From positions 849,973 through 913,972 of the forward strand of contig NZ_LAQP01000001.1 in assembly GCF_000971965.1 (NCBI RefSeq): a stretch of 64,000 nt of DNA. Reading direction: 5' to 3'. Under the pieces are notes generated by a model, which had not been told where the DNA came from, ran no database searches, and was given only the letters and a program-made list of their open reading frames with translations. The DNA is from Paenibacillus wulumuqiensis (lineage in GTDB: Bacteria; Bacillota; Bacilli; Paenibacillales; Paenibacillaceae). Position numbers and translations under genes: made by a program. Below are positions 45,580 to 54,244 of this stretch, piece by piece (positions within the stretch are counted from its first letter, which is position 1; every line of letters starts with the position of its first letter).

Positions 45580-45828
45580 ATGTCGAGTGAACCGTATTAC
45601 ATTACTTTTACCTCTCTGGGCAAAATTGAAACAGCTGTTCAGCAGGATCTAGCGGACTACGGCATCGTTCATTTCATCCGGAGTAGTCATATAACTCTAT
45701 ACGAAATGGACAGATTCGCAGGACCCGATTCGCTTCCCCTGCTCATGGGGATTTTGCAAGGAATTACAAAGCTTCCCGCACAAAAAGCCGCCAGGATGAT
45801 AAACAGCCATCCCGGCGGCTCTACATAG
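45580..45828 (+). other. Possible degraded coding fragment
   Basis: An 82-residue frame (starting MSSEPYYITFTSLGKIETAV) has protein-like composition but no ribosome binding site. Its last 15 codons lie within a terminator hairpin that serves the leftward lactonase gene. It may be a relic of a lost gene or chance. The opposite-strand frame here is no better. Confidence 0.2.
45784..45823 (-). terminator. Rho-independent terminator of the lactonase gene
   Basis: GCCGCC(A)GGAT pairs with ATCC(C)GGCGGC around a 10-base loop. A TTTTTGT run follows on the minus strand. It lies about 115 bases past the stop codon. Confidence 0.75.
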
Positions 45829-45937
45829 ATTATTTTTCCGTTTTCAACGACCGATGGATACATCCAGAAATCGACAAAAATGAACGTATAGGTACTATTA
45901 TCATATACGGCAGCCCATATATCCAGACCAGATTGGC

Positions 45938-47026
45938 TTAGAAATAAGCTCCCCATACGCAGACCGGTTTGGATACTTCCACGCTCTTGCCTGTGTATGT
46001 CAATTGGCCTGTCGCCTGGTCGATGCTGAATACGACGATGTTATTTCCGTCTCGGTTCGCGGCGAGCAGGAATTTGCCACCCGGCAGAATGGAGAAATGT
46101 CTCGGATGACCGCCTTCTGTCGATACATGCTGTACCAGCGTCAGACCGCCTGTGGAAGCATCCACTTCATACTGCACGATACTGTCATGTCCGCGGTTGG
46201 AACCATACAGATATTTGCCGTCTGCAGAGATAGCGATCTCGGCACAGCCATTGGCGCCTTCAAAGCCTTCCGGCAGAGTGGAGAGGGTCTGCACTTCATT
46301 CAGCACACCTGTATCTGCCTCGTACTGATACGAAGTGACCGTGGAATTCAGCTCGTTAATGATAAAAGCATACTGTCCGTTCGGATGGAATACGAGGTGA
46401 CGAGGTCCAGCGCCCGGTGTGGATGCCGTATCCACTGTAAACTCCAATTTGTTGGCATCTGTGTTCAGCGCATACGTACGTACACGATCCAGTCCCAGAT
46501 CCTGTACAATCAGATATTTACCTGCCGGATCAAAGAAAGTAGAATGCGGATGCGGACGATCCTGGTTCTGCGGGTCGACACTGTGACCTTCATGCTGCTG
46601 CACATCCAGCAGTTCGCCGACGCTTCCATCCTGCTCCAGTGCGATCAGACCGACCATACCGCCATGATAGCTGACCATGGTCAGATAACGGTTATCGTCG
46701 GAACGCTGAATATGGCAAGGCGGACCGTCGATTGTATTCATACGGTTGAGCAGTTCAATCTTGCCCTGCTCCGGCTGAATAACAAAAGCTGCTGCTTCGC
46801 CGCCTTTGCCTTTGGGGCCGGTCTCGGAGACAGTCTCCCCCAGCGCATACAGGCGCTTGGATTGGGCATCCACATTCAAGAATGTAGGATTTTGCAATCC
46901 GGTAAAGGAATCCGTCGGTGTCAGTTCACCTGTTTCTTCATTAAAGGAATATACGTATACACCCGGATTGGCTGCTTCTGCATAAGAACCTGCAAATACA
47001 AGCAGGCGTTGTGGTTGGTGATCCAT
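45938..47026 (-). CDS. Lactonase family β-propeller protein (6-phosphogluconolactonase type)
   Basis: A 362-residue seven-bladed propeller of the Pgl/YkgB family (PF10282), which hydrolyses 6-phosphogluconolactone in the oxidative pentose phosphate pathway. Characteristic segments are LLVFAGSYAEAANPGVYVYS, QDRPHPHSTFFDPAGKYLIV, PGAGPRHLVFHPNGQYAFII and EGGHPRHFSILPGGKFLLAA. CTGGAGGAAATAACCTA precedes the ATG. It is monocistronic, and no glucose-6-phosphate dehydrogenase lies next to it. Confidence 0.9.
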   Translation of the reverse strand: MDHQPQRLLVFAGSYAEAANPGVYVYSFNEETGELTPTDSFTGLQNPTFLNVDAQSKRLYALGETVSETGPKGKGGEAAAFVIQPEQGKIELLNRMNTIDGPPCHIQRSDDNRYLTMVSYHGGMVGLIALEQDGSVGELLDVQQHEGHSVDPQNQDRPHPHSTFFDPAGKYLIVQDLGLDRVRTYALNTDANKLEFTVDTASTPGAGPRHLVFHPNGQYAFIINELNSTVTSYQYEADTGVLNEVQTLSTLPEGFEGANGCAEIAISADGKYLYGSNRGHDSIVQYEVDASTGGLTLVQHVSTEGGHPRHFSILPGGKFLLAANRDGNNIVVFSIDQATGQLTYTGKSVEVSKPVCVWGAYF

Positions 47027-47280
47027 TAGGTTATTTCCTCCAGTTCATGTTAAGTATCGTAGTGCCTGAATCGTAGGACAGCGCCGATCCATATCCTGCT
47101 GTCTATGTAACCCGTAAACAGGCATTCAATCAAACACCTTCTTATATAACTTATACCCTTCGCCCCTAAAAATCAAAAAAATCTGAAGTACAATTCAGAT
47201 TTACTCATCACGGGTAATAAAGAAGTAATTTGATTCTTGTATGTTCAGATCAGTCCATGACTGGAATGGAGTGAGTTCTT

Positions 47281-47943
47281 ATGTTCATTCGCAAATGGAT
47301 ACTCGGACTGGCCGGTGCTGTCATTTTAGCCACGCCGGGGTCTGCCCTTGCTTTTGACGATCTGGATCACACGACAGGCAGAGAGGAGATTGGATACTTG
47401 CAAAATCATGATATTCTTAGCGGCATTACCGACACGGAATTCCAGCCGGAAGCTACGCTGACCACTGCCCAGGGAGTAGCTGCGCTGGTCAAAGGCCTGG
47501 AGCTGAACATCGACAATATACGTTTTATCAAAGCTCCGAAAGCCAGTGATTATTACACGAACATCGACGACAACGCCTGGTACAGCTCCGATATGCTGAT
47601 TGCCCATCTGAACGGATTGCAGCTGGATGCGGATGTGGACGCAGCTTCGCCGATGACCCGCGGGCAGTTTGCCACCCTGCTCTGGCAGGGCGTGGAACAG
47701 ATCGACCCGGATATTCACGAATCCGGCGGCAGTACCGGTACGCTGCAGGATGAACCGGTCACCATCGATGACTCCCTATCCCTCCCTTCATTAGAGCAGC
47801 AGATTCTGGAGCAGGTCATTGACAGCGGTATTGCCTCTCTGGACGGCACAGGCAACTTCCGTCCTGATGAACCGATCACACGTGCTGAAGCAGCTGTAAT
47901 GCTGTACAATGCACTCGAGCTAACCGGCAAGACGGATGAATAA
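47281..47943 (+). CDS. Secreted protein with S-layer homology domains
   Basis: A 220-residue exported protein with signal peptide MFIRKWILGLAGAVILATPG, likely cut after SALA. The mature part is made of three SLH-type repeats: FDDLDHTTGREEIGYLQNHD onward, YTNIDDNAWYSSDMLIAHLN with PMTRGQFATLLWQGV, and GIASLDGTGNFRPDEPITRA with EAAVMLYNALEL. SLH domains bind pyruvylated cell-wall polymers. No other domain is present, so it may be a wall-anchored structural or scaffolding protein. GGAGTGAGTTCTT precedes the ATG. Confidence 0.85.
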   Translation: MFIRKWILGLAGAVILATPGSALAFDDLDHTTGREEIGYLQNHDILSGITDTEFQPEATLTTAQGVAALVKGLELNIDNIRFIKAPKASDYYTNIDDNAWYSSDMLIAHLNGLQLDADVDAASPMTRGQFATLLWQGVEQIDPDIHESGGSTGTLQDEPVTIDDSLSLPSLEQQILEQVIDSGIASLDGTGNFRPDEPITRAEAAVMLYNALELTGKTDE

Positions 47944-47977
47944 TCCTGAGCCATAGCCGACCATGTTCTTTTTCAAA

Positions 47978-48040
47978 TGGCGGATTATACCATGTAAGTG
48001 CGCCACTTCGTACTTCGCACTTGCATCCATAATCCGTCAT
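47978..48040. repeat. Two-tier hairpin downstream of the SLH gene
   Basis: Outer arms ATGGCGGATTAT and ATAATCCGTCAT pair with one mismatch, and inner arms AAGTGCG and CGCACTT pair around a 12-base loop. It may end the SLH transcript. It lacks a clean T-run and resembles a small mobile or REP-like hairpin. Confidence 0.5.
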
Positions 48041-48065
48041 TTATTGATTTATTAGAAATAAGGTG

Positions 48066-48094
48066 TTGACTCATTTATATTCTTCATGTATATT
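48066..48094 (+). promoter_or_regulatory. σA-type promoter of the mhqR-like gene
   Basis: TTGACT and TATATT are separated by exactly 17 bases. The operator begins at the next base. Confidence 0.75.
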
Positions 48095-48114
48095 TATCTT
48101 AACTTAAAGATTAT
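48095..48114. promoter_or_regulatory. MarR/MhqR-type operator, copy 1
   Basis: TATCTTAACTTAAAGATTAT contains the dyad ATCTTAA/TTAAAGAT. It directly follows the -10 element and covers the likely transcription start. A copy differing at two positions lies before doxX. Confidence 0.7.
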
Positions 48115-48147
48115 TAAACAAAAGATATTCAAGAAGGAGGTGAGTAC

Positions 48148-48597
48148 ATGTCCGATTCATTGAACGAGACTCAAGCTACTGCACTAAAATTACTGGTCGT
48201 CCTGTCCAAAGCCTACAAGGCCATCTCGGAGCAGGCCGTCAAGGATGTAAAACAATATGGCCTATCTCCTTCCGAATTTATGATTCTTGAAGTACTGTAT
48301 GCCAAAGGCAAGGTGCCTCTACAGCAAATCGGCAGTAAAATTCTCGTCACAAGCGGAAGTATTACCTACAATATCGACAAGCTGGAAAAGAAAGGCCTGC
48401 TAAAACGCATTCCTTCCAGCGAAGACCGCAGAGTCATCTACGCTGAGATTACACATGAAGGCAATGAATTGTTCAAGTACATCTTTCCGGAACACGCCGT
48501 TAACATTTCTCATTTAATGAACGGACTCTCTCTCAAAGAACAGGAAGCGGCAATTGAACTGCTCAAAAAGCTGGGTAAAGGAGTCAACACCGATTAG
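48148..48597 (+). CDS. MarR-family regulator, MhqR-like
   Basis: A 149-residue winged-helix regulator. It begins with ALKLLVVLSKAYKAISEQAV and has SPSEFMILEVLYAKGKVPLQ, the recognition helix around TSGSITYNIDKLEKKGLLKR and the wing PSSEDRRVIYAEIT. It closely follows the pattern of B. subtilis MhqR (YkvE), which represses quinone-detoxifying dioxygenases, nitroreductases and MhqP. No cysteine lies in the sensing region, so direct thiol sensing is unlikely; the same holds for MhqR as I recall it. AAGGAGGTGAGTAC precedes the ATG. Genes for pirin, DoxX, a quinone oxidoreductase and an SDR follow in line. Confidence 0.85.
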   Translation: MSDSLNETQATALKLLVVLSKAYKAISEQAVKDVKQYGLSPSEFMILEVLYAKGKVPLQQIGSKILVTSGSITYNIDKLEKKGLLKRIPSSEDRRVIYAEITHEGNELFKYIFPEHAVNISHLMNGLSLKEQEAAIELLKKLGKGVNTD

Positions 48598-48641
48598 CTT
48601 CTATCCATACCGACAGTATGCAAAATATAAGGAGGTTGATG

Positions 48642-49421
48642 ATGATGCAACCAAGAGTGTATACACCTGCCATGCAGGGAACAGGAGAATTTGACGGCGG
48701 TAATATCACAGAGCAGAAACCGATTGGCTTTTCCGGTGAAGGATCGATTGTCAGACGGGTTGGGCCATTATTTTACTGGGCCTGGGCAAATGCCCGCACA
48801 GATGCCAAGATTGGACTCCATCCACACAAAGGCTTTGAAATCCTGACTTATGTGATACAAGGTAATGCCTTTCATGGTGATACCCTTGGCACCAGCAGTA
48901 CGGTTCGTTCAGGCGGTGTACAGGTTATGCAGACCGGTTCCGGCGTCAGTCATCAGGAGAGACTCAGCGAAGACACTGAACTGTTTCAGATCTGGTTTGA
49001 ACCTGAATTGAAAGCAGCGGTACAGAGAACACCTTCCTACCGACAATATGAGCATAACGACTTTCCGCAGGATCATAGCGCTGCCGGCTACTCGATTAAG
49101 ACCATCATCGGTGGTGACGCTCCGATTCATCTGGTTGCCGATGCCCAGATGTGGGATGTGGAAATCAGCAGCGGTACATCGTATTCGCATACGGTACCAG
49201 CAGGATACACGCTGACAGCACTGGCAATTCGGGGACAGGGAAGCTGGCAAGATGCCGATGGAGCACGAGACGCTGTAGCATTTCACCATCAAGACTTTAT
49301 CGTTGCTTATGCAGATCATGAAGCCACCGTACAAATTACCAACCCGGCAGAGGAAACATTACGATTGGTTCTAATCAAAGTGCCCACTACTGTGAATTAT
49401 CCACTGCTTCCCAAAAAATAA
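48642..49421 (+). CDS. Pirin family protein
   Basis: A 259-residue bicupin protein. The N-terminal cupin holds the iron ligands in LHPHKGFEILTYVIQGNAFH (His, His, Glu and a nearby His), and SGVSHQERLSEDTELFQIWF follows. Bacterial pirins often act as quercetin 2,3-dioxygenases or redox-sensing partners. Three consecutive ATGs occur after AAGGAGG, and the one at 48642 has the best spacing. It lies 45 bases after the marR-type gene and probably shares its transcript. Confidence 0.88.
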   Translation: MMQPRVYTPAMQGTGEFDGGNITEQKPIGFSGEGSIVRRVGPLFYWAWANARTDAKIGLHPHKGFEILTYVIQGNAFHGDTLGTSSTVRSGGVQVMQTGSGVSHQERLSEDTELFQIWFEPELKAAVQRTPSYRQYEHNDFPQDHSAAGYSIKTIIGGDAPIHLVADAQMWDVEISSGTSYSHTVPAGYTLTALAIRGQGSWQDADGARDAVAFHHQDFIVAYADHEATVQITNPAEETLRLVLIKVPTTVNYPLLPKK

Positions 49422-49445
49422 AGTAATATCTATCGTCGGCTCTAA

Positions 49446-49465
49446 TATCTTAAAATAAAGATTAT
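49446..49465. promoter_or_regulatory. MarR/MhqR-type operator, copy 2
   Basis: TATCTTAAAATAAAGATTAT is identical to the site at 48095-48114 in 18 of 20 positions. It lies 32 bases upstream of the doxX start codon, suggesting a second regulated start inside the block. Confidence 0.65.
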
Positions 49466-49497
49466 GAAAACAAAACAATAATAAGGAGATGTTAATT

Positions 49498-49893
49498 ATG
49501 GTAGCTGTAGGATTATTGATTGTGCGTCTGGTCGTTGGATTGTTATTTGTCGGGCATGGTGCTCAAAAGTTGTTTGGCTGGTTTGGCGGCTATGGTCCCA
49601 AAGGAACTGGAGGATGGCTGGAATCCATTGGTGTTAAACCCGGTGTTATGATGGCGGTCATCGTTGGACTCATGGAACTCGTTGGCGGTGCTCTATTCGC
49701 TCTCGGATTATTTACACCACTGGCTGCAATAATCATCACATTGACCATGATAGGTGCCATTAAAACCGTACACGGCAAAAATGGAATATGGGCTACTTCC
49801 AATGGTTATGAATATCATATTGTATTGATCGCAGCCGCTGTCAGCATCGCATTGATTGGTGCCGGTACTTACTCCCTGGACGCATTGATTTAA
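49498..49893 (+). CDS. DoxX family membrane protein (MhqP-like)
   Basis: A 131-residue protein with four membrane helices. LLIVRLVVGLLFVGHGAQKL, the LFGWFGGYGPKGTGGWLESI loop and GLMELVGGALFALGLFTPLA are the DoxX hallmarks. In B. subtilis the homologue MhqP belongs to the MhqR regulon and helps resist quinones. The ATG at 49498 (AAGGAG, 9 bases) is preferred to 49489. It is followed 30 bases later by the quinone oxidoreductase gene. Confidence 0.88.
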   Translation: MVAVGLLIVRLVVGLLFVGHGAQKLFGWFGGYGPKGTGGWLESIGVKPGVMMAVIVGLMELVGGALFALGLFTPLAAIIITLTMIGAIKTVHGKNGIWATSNGYEYHIVLIAAAVSIALIGAGTYSLDALI

Positions 49894-49923
49894 CCCAAAA
49901 AAATAGGAAAAGAGGTTGTATCC

Positions 49924-50886
49924 ATGACTAATTCAACAATGAAAGCTGTGCGAATTCACGAGTATGGAACATCGGACGTTATCCGTTATGAAGAAGCTCC
50001 CATCCCAGAACCTGCTGCAGACGAAGTACTTATCAAAGTCTCTGCTACATCATTCAATCCTTTTGATGCCCAGCTGCGCTCCGGTGCATTCAAGCCTTTC
50101 CTGCCGCTTCAATTTCCGTTTATTCCCGGTGTGAATGTATCGGGGACGATCACACAAACAGGCAGCCTGGTCTCCGCATTCCAGCCTGGCGATGCAGTGT
50201 TCGCTTTTCTGAATGTAGCCCAAAATGGTGCTTCGGCAGAGTATGTAGTCAGCAAAGCTGCCGATCTGGTAGCAGCTCCTCGCAATATGGATCTGCATGA
50301 CGCTGCCGCTATTCCCAATGCAGCTCTGACAGCCTGGCAAGCGCTGTTCGAACTGGGCAATCTTCAGCCGGGTCAGCGTGTATTGATCACTGCTGCCAGC
50401 GGAGGCGTAGGAACGCTGGCCGTACAGCTCGCCAAATGGAAAGGTGCCTATGTTATCGGTACAACTTCCTCCAGAAAAATCGATCTGCTCGAAAAGCTCG
50501 GGGTCGACCAGATCATTGACTATACCCATGAATCCATCACCGAGGCATTACCGGAAAAGGTGGATCTCATTTTCAACCTCTCTCCTGCCGGATCGGCTGA
50601 ACTCGGCTCTCTCCTGTACCTGCTTCATCGTGGTGGCAGCTTCATATCCGTGGTCGGTGCCGCTGATGAACAATTGGCAGAATCGCTCGGTATCCGGGCT
50701 ATCCGGGCCAATTCGCATCCTGACGTCCAACAGCTGACCGAGATCGCCCGACTGATCGATGCAGGAGTCATCCAGCCGATCATTACGGAAAGAGTCAGAC
50801 TGCATGAACTGGCCGATGTACATCGCCGATATGAAAATAAACAGGTCACCGGGCGGGTCGTCGTTATCGTGGATGAACAAAATTAA
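49924..50886 (+). CDS. NADP-dependent quinone oxidoreductase (MDR family, zinc-less)
   Basis: A 320-residue medium-chain reductase of the QOR type. It shows the N-terminal MKAVRIHEYGTSDVIRYEEA, the FNPFDAQLRSG segment, LPLQFPFIPGVNVSGTITQT, and the nucleotide-binding VLITAASGGVGTLAVQLAKW. The catalytic-zinc cysteines and the structural zinc lobe are absent. It reduces quinones or α,β-unsaturated carbonyls with NADPH, which fits the block's presumed detoxifying role. AAGAGGTTGTATCC precedes the ATG. Confidence 0.9.
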   Translation: MTNSTMKAVRIHEYGTSDVIRYEEAPIPEPAADEVLIKVSATSFNPFDAQLRSGAFKPFLPLQFPFIPGVNVSGTITQTGSLVSAFQPGDAVFAFLNVAQNGASAEYVVSKAADLVAAPRNMDLHDAAAIPNAALTAWQALFELGNLQPGQRVLITAASGGVGTLAVQLAKWKGAYVIGTTSSRKIDLLEKLGVDQIIDYTHESITEALPEKVDLIFNLSPAGSAELGSLLYLLHRGGSFISVVGAADEQLAESLGIRAIRANSHPDVQQLTEIARLIDAGVIQPIITERVRLHELADVHRRYENKQVTGRVVVIVDEQN

Positions 50887-50910
50887 TATATATTAAAGGA
50901 GGATATAAAC

Positions 50911-51672
50911 ATGACAACTTTGGAGGATTTTAAAAATCACGTAGTACTGATTACAGGTGCAGCTACCGGTATTGGGCGCGCAGCGGCGCTGGCTTTTGCA
51001 AAGCGTGGTGCTATTGTATCTATTGGTGATGTGGATGAGCGAAGTCTTGAGACAGTGCAGCTCATTGAGCAAGCCGGAGGAACCGCCGCCTTTTTCCACA
51101 CGGATGTATCTGATCGGGAACAGGCAGCGGCGCTCGTCACACAGACCGTGAACCGTTTTGGACGTCTGGATCACGCTTTTAACAACGCTGGTGTCCTGCC
51201 TCCTTCCAAACCGTTTGTCGAAATGGATGAAGCCGACTTTGACAGAACCATTGCGGTAGATTTAAAAGGGGTCTTCCTCATGATGAAGTATGAAATTGAA
51301 GCCATGCTGAAGCTGGGCAGCGGCACGATCGTCAATACCGCTTCTGTTGCCGGTCTGATCGCGGACCCGTTTATGTCTCCTTATGTAGCAGCCAAACATG
51401 GCGTTGTAGGCTTGACCAAAGCAGCGGGCATCGAATATGCGGCACAAAATATCCGTGTTAACGCTGTAGCGCCGGGGCTTACCGAGACGCCCATGATCAA
51501 AGAGTGGCTGGACGATCCGGAGTTCCGTCAGACCGTTATTGGCAATGTTCCTGCAGGACGCGTTGCCCGGCCTGAAGAGATCGCCGAGACAGTTGTTTTT
51601 CTCTCTTCTCCAGCGGCCAGCTTTGCAGCCGGACAGACATTCACTCTGGACGGCGGACAGACAGCCCGTTAA
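50911..51672 (+). CDS. Short-chain dehydrogenase/reductase
   Basis: A 253-residue classical SDR. The cofactor motif TGAATGIG, the structural NNAG, the catalytic Ser (VNTASVAG) and the YVAAK active-site pair are all present, and PGLTETPM follows. An Asp after the second strand (GDVDERSL) suggests NAD(H) preference. It probably oxidises or reduces an alcohol/carbonyl in the MhqR-like block. AAAGGAGGATATAAAC precedes the ATG, 24 bases after the quinone oxidoreductase. Confidence 0.92.
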   Translation: MTTLEDFKNHVVLITGAATGIGRAAALAFAKRGAIVSIGDVDERSLETVQLIEQAGGTAAFFHTDVSDREQAAALVTQTVNRFGRLDHAFNNAGVLPPSKPFVEMDEADFDRTIAVDLKGVFLMMKYEIEAMLKLGSGTIVNTASVAGLIADPFMSPYVAAKHGVVGLTKAAGIEYAAQNIRVNAVAPGLTETPMIKEWLDDPEFRQTVIGNVPAGRVARPEEIAETVVFLSSPAASFAAGQTFTLDGGQTAR

Positions 51673-51707
51673 TTGATAAATATTTTATCCAAACGGAGGG
51701 ATTCATT

Positions 51708-52871
51708 ATGAGTGAAATGAACCAAAATACACAGCTATCCTGGGTAACCAGCTGGTATGCCAGCCCCGAACCGGTCTGGGGAGAAGAGTTCCCCTTCCCC
51801 ACCAAGCTGCCCAGTCGACTCTTCCAGCAGACAATTCGTCAGATTGCTCGTATGAGTCTAGGCGGCGGTCACCTCCGCATTGAGCTATCCAATGAATATG
51901 GTAATCAGCCGCTGGTAATTGGCGGAGCCACTGCCGCTCTGATGGCTAATGATACGATGATCCATGCGGAGTCACTCAGAGTGTTAACATTCAGTGGGAG
52001 TACATCTGTTACGATCCCGGCCCATGCCACGGTCTTGAGCGATCCTGTCGCACTGCATATGGAGCCGCTCGGTCTGTTGGGTATCAGCCTGTTTTTACCG
52101 GAAGAGAGTATACCCTCGACGTTTCACTGGGATGCCCGGCAGACTACATATATGGCACAGGGCGATCATTTGACAGATGTAGATTTCCCGGCAGACCAGA
52201 TGACTGATGTCTATATGTATATCAAAAGCATCATGGTGGATGCGCCGGATCATGCGGGTACCATTGTGGCCATCGGAGATTCCATTACAGATGGTGCCGG
52301 CTCCACATTGGATGCAAATACGCGCTGGACCAACTTCCTGGCAGATCAGCTCGCCACACGGCAAATCTCGGTTCTCAACGCAGGCATCTCGGGAGGGCGT
52401 CTGCTCCGCAATGTAAAAGGCAGGAATGTATTGGCCCGTTTTGACAGGGATGTACTGAGTCAGCCGAATATTCATACCGTGATTGTCATTATCGGTACCA
52501 ATGATATCGGTATGCCGGGCATGATGTTCGCACCGACCGAGTCTGCACCTGCTGCAGATGAGCTGATCGCCGGTTACCGTCAGCTTATCACCCGGGCCCA
52601 TGCACGCAAGGTTCGCATTATCGGCGGAACGCTGCCACCATTTGAATTATACGATACCGAAGCCAAGGAACAGCTGCGCCAGCAAATAAACACCTGGATC
52701 CGCAGCGGAGAATTCGATGCAGTCCTGGATCTTGATCTACTATCCAGAGATCCCGAGCATCCTACCCGATTCCTCTCAGCCTGGGACTCCGGCGATCACC
52801 TACATCCAGGAGATGCGGGCAACCGAATGATAGCTGAGGCAGTAGTTAAATTGATGGATTCGCTGGAGTGA
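51708..52871 (+). CDS. SGNH/GDSL-family esterase
   Basis: A 387-residue protein. Residues 1-165 form a β-sandwich-like N-terminal domain (WVTSWYASPEPVWGEEF, RIELSNEYGNQPLVIGGATA). The SGNH hydrolase follows: AIGDSITDGAG with the catalytic Ser, NAGISGGRLL, IGTNDIG, and DHLHPGDAGNRMIAEA with the Asp and His. No signal peptide is present, so it is likely cytoplasmic. It is the last gene of the MarR-led block, with ACGGAGGGATTCATT before the ATG, and could hydrolyse esters or lactones produced there. Confidence 0.9.
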   Translation: MSEMNQNTQLSWVTSWYASPEPVWGEEFPFPTKLPSRLFQQTIRQIARMSLGGGHLRIELSNEYGNQPLVIGGATAALMANDTMIHAESLRVLTFSGSTSVTIPAHATVLSDPVALHMEPLGLLGISLFLPEESIPSTFHWDARQTTYMAQGDHLTDVDFPADQMTDVYMYIKSIMVDAPDHAGTIVAIGDSITDGAGSTLDANTRWTNFLADQLATRQISVLNAGISGGRLLRNVKGRNVLARFDRDVLSQPNIHTVIVIIGTNDIGMPGMMFAPTESAPAADELIAGYRQLITRAHARKVRIIGGTLPPFELYDTEAKEQLRQQINTWIRSGEFDAVLDLDLLSRDPEHPTRFLSAWDSGDHLHPGDAGNRMIAEAVVKLMDSLE

Positions 52872-52964
52872 TTCTTGAAGCTATAATACAGTTTTATTTA
52901 TGAAGATAGGAATATTGGGAATTATCAGATAGTTCATGCTTAACCCTTACCCTTGGTCATATAC

Positions 52965-53008
52965 AAACGTCCGGGCTCTCTTCTGCGAGAGAAGAACCCG
53001 GACGTTTT
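52965..53008. terminator. Bidirectional terminator closing the MarR-led block
   Basis: AAACGTCCGGG(C)TCTCTT pairs with GAGAGA..CCCGGACGTTTT. It lies between the GDSL gene and the leftward PH-domain gene. Confidence 0.88.
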
Positions 53009-53053
53009 GGCATGCAGCAGTTATGCAGCGAACAATTATAAGCGGCTGGACGG

Positions 53054-53431
53054 TTATCCCAGAATATAATAGGACAATACGCTCTGAACTTCGTAGATAT
53101 TTACGCTCTTGTTAAACGTCTTCTTGATCGGCACCGTACTGCTGGAGATATAGATGCACAGCTCCGCATCCAGATCGAAGTGGCCGGCTGTCTCTACCGA
53201 ATAATGGGAGATGCTTTTGTACGGAATGGAATGATACTCGGTCTTTTTGCCTGTAATACCCTGCTTGTCCACCAGAATCAGGCGTTTATTTGTAAAAAGA
53301 AACATATCGCGTACCAATTTGTAGGCCCGTTCAATTTGCTCATTCGGAGCGAGAATGGCAGCATATTCCTGCTGTGCTTCTCCCAGACTTACTGTAGATG
53401 CATTACCCAAAAAACCATCAAAAATTCCCAT
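53054..53431 (-). CDS. Bacterial PH-domain protein (bPH_1-like)
   Basis: A 125-residue protein that consists of one bacterial pleckstrin-homology-like domain. The segments EYAAILAPNEQIERAYKLVR, DMFLFTNKRLILVDKQGITG, TEYHSIPYKSISHYSVETAG and the closing helix NIYEVQSVLSYYIL fit the DUF1696/bPH_1 pattern. Its role is unknown, and related proteins form oligomeric rings. AAGGGGCAGATTAGA precedes the ATG. It is monocistronic. Confidence 0.8.
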   Translation of the reverse strand: MGIFDGFLGNASTVSLGEAQQEYAAILAPNEQIERAYKLVRDMFLFTNKRLILVDKQGITGKKTEYHSIPYKSISHYSVETAGHFDLDAELCIYISSSTVPIKKTFNKSVNIYEVQSVLSYYILG

Positions 53432-53520
53432 TCTAATCTGCCCCTTTTGTAATTTCTAAATTTATGTAGCTGTGATGCATATGGCCGAGATTCCGGTGGT
53501 ACTTGTACAGGTACATACCG

Positions 53521-54066
53521 TTACACGGACGGATGCCACTCTTCGGCAGTCATGGCATACAGCAGGTGATCTTCCCATTTGCCGTTAATATGCAGATAGC
53601 GCTCAGCCAGTCCTTCTTTGCGAAAGCCCACCTTTTCCAGTACACGCTGGGAAGGAATATTCCACGGCAGTACGCCTGCCTGTATACGGTGAAGCTGTCC
53701 TTCCTCAAAGCCAAAGGCTGTACATTGCCGGAGCGCTTCGGTACCGTATCCACGGCCATGATAATGCTGGTCAACAAAATAACCAACATATCCATTTTGA
53801 AAAGGTCCTCTGGCTATACCGCTCAGCTCAATGCGTCCGACCAGCGTATCGCTCTCCTGTTCAAATATGCCAAAAATATACCCGCTGCCTGCCTCCATAC
53901 TCTGTTGTCCATCAATGATAATCTGCTGCTGCACTTCCAGTGTCCAATAGCATTCCGGACGGACCGGATCGTACACGCTCATAGACTCCCGATTCGCGAT
54001 TTTCATCTGCAGCAGTGCTTCGGCATGTGCTAATTGAAGAGATCGAATCTGGATTGAACTTCCCAT
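53521..54066 (-). CDS. RimJ/RimL-type GNAT acetyltransferase
   Basis: A 181-residue acetyltransferase with the acetyl-CoA motif VGYFVDQHYHGRGYGTEALR and the RimJ-type motif IPSQRVLEKVGFRKEGLAER, then HINGKWEDHLLYAMTAEEW. Family members modify ribosomal protein N-termini or small molecules; here the substrate is unknown. The ATG at 54066 has AAGGAG 12 bases upstream, which is a long spacing. The ATG at 54090 would place that site inside the gene. It is monocistronic. Confidence 0.88.
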   Translation of the reverse strand: MGSSIQIRSLQLAHAEALLQMKIANRESMSVYDPVRPECYWTLEVQQQIIIDGQQSMEAGSGYIFGIFEQESDTLVGRIELSGIARGPFQNGYVGYFVDQHYHGRGYGTEALRQCTAFGFEEGQLHRIQAGVLPWNIPSQRVLEKVGFRKEGLAERYLHINGKWEDHLLYAMTAEEWHPSV

Positions 54067-54244
54067 AGCTGCTCTACACTCCTTTTCCATGATGTATCAG
54101 AATTGATCTGCTCTCGCCTATGGTTTATTCAAACAGTAGTACTTGTGAACTACCGAATAACGATTATTTTATATCGTATAGCACACATTGTAAATGAAGA
54201 AACCCGGAAGATATCTTCCAGGTGGGTATACGTATTACCATCCT

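Noticed and set aside
45687..45956. Minus-strand 89-residue frame overlapping the lactonase 3' end
   Set aside because: No ribosome binding site, and its middle is encoded by the lactonase terminator hairpin.
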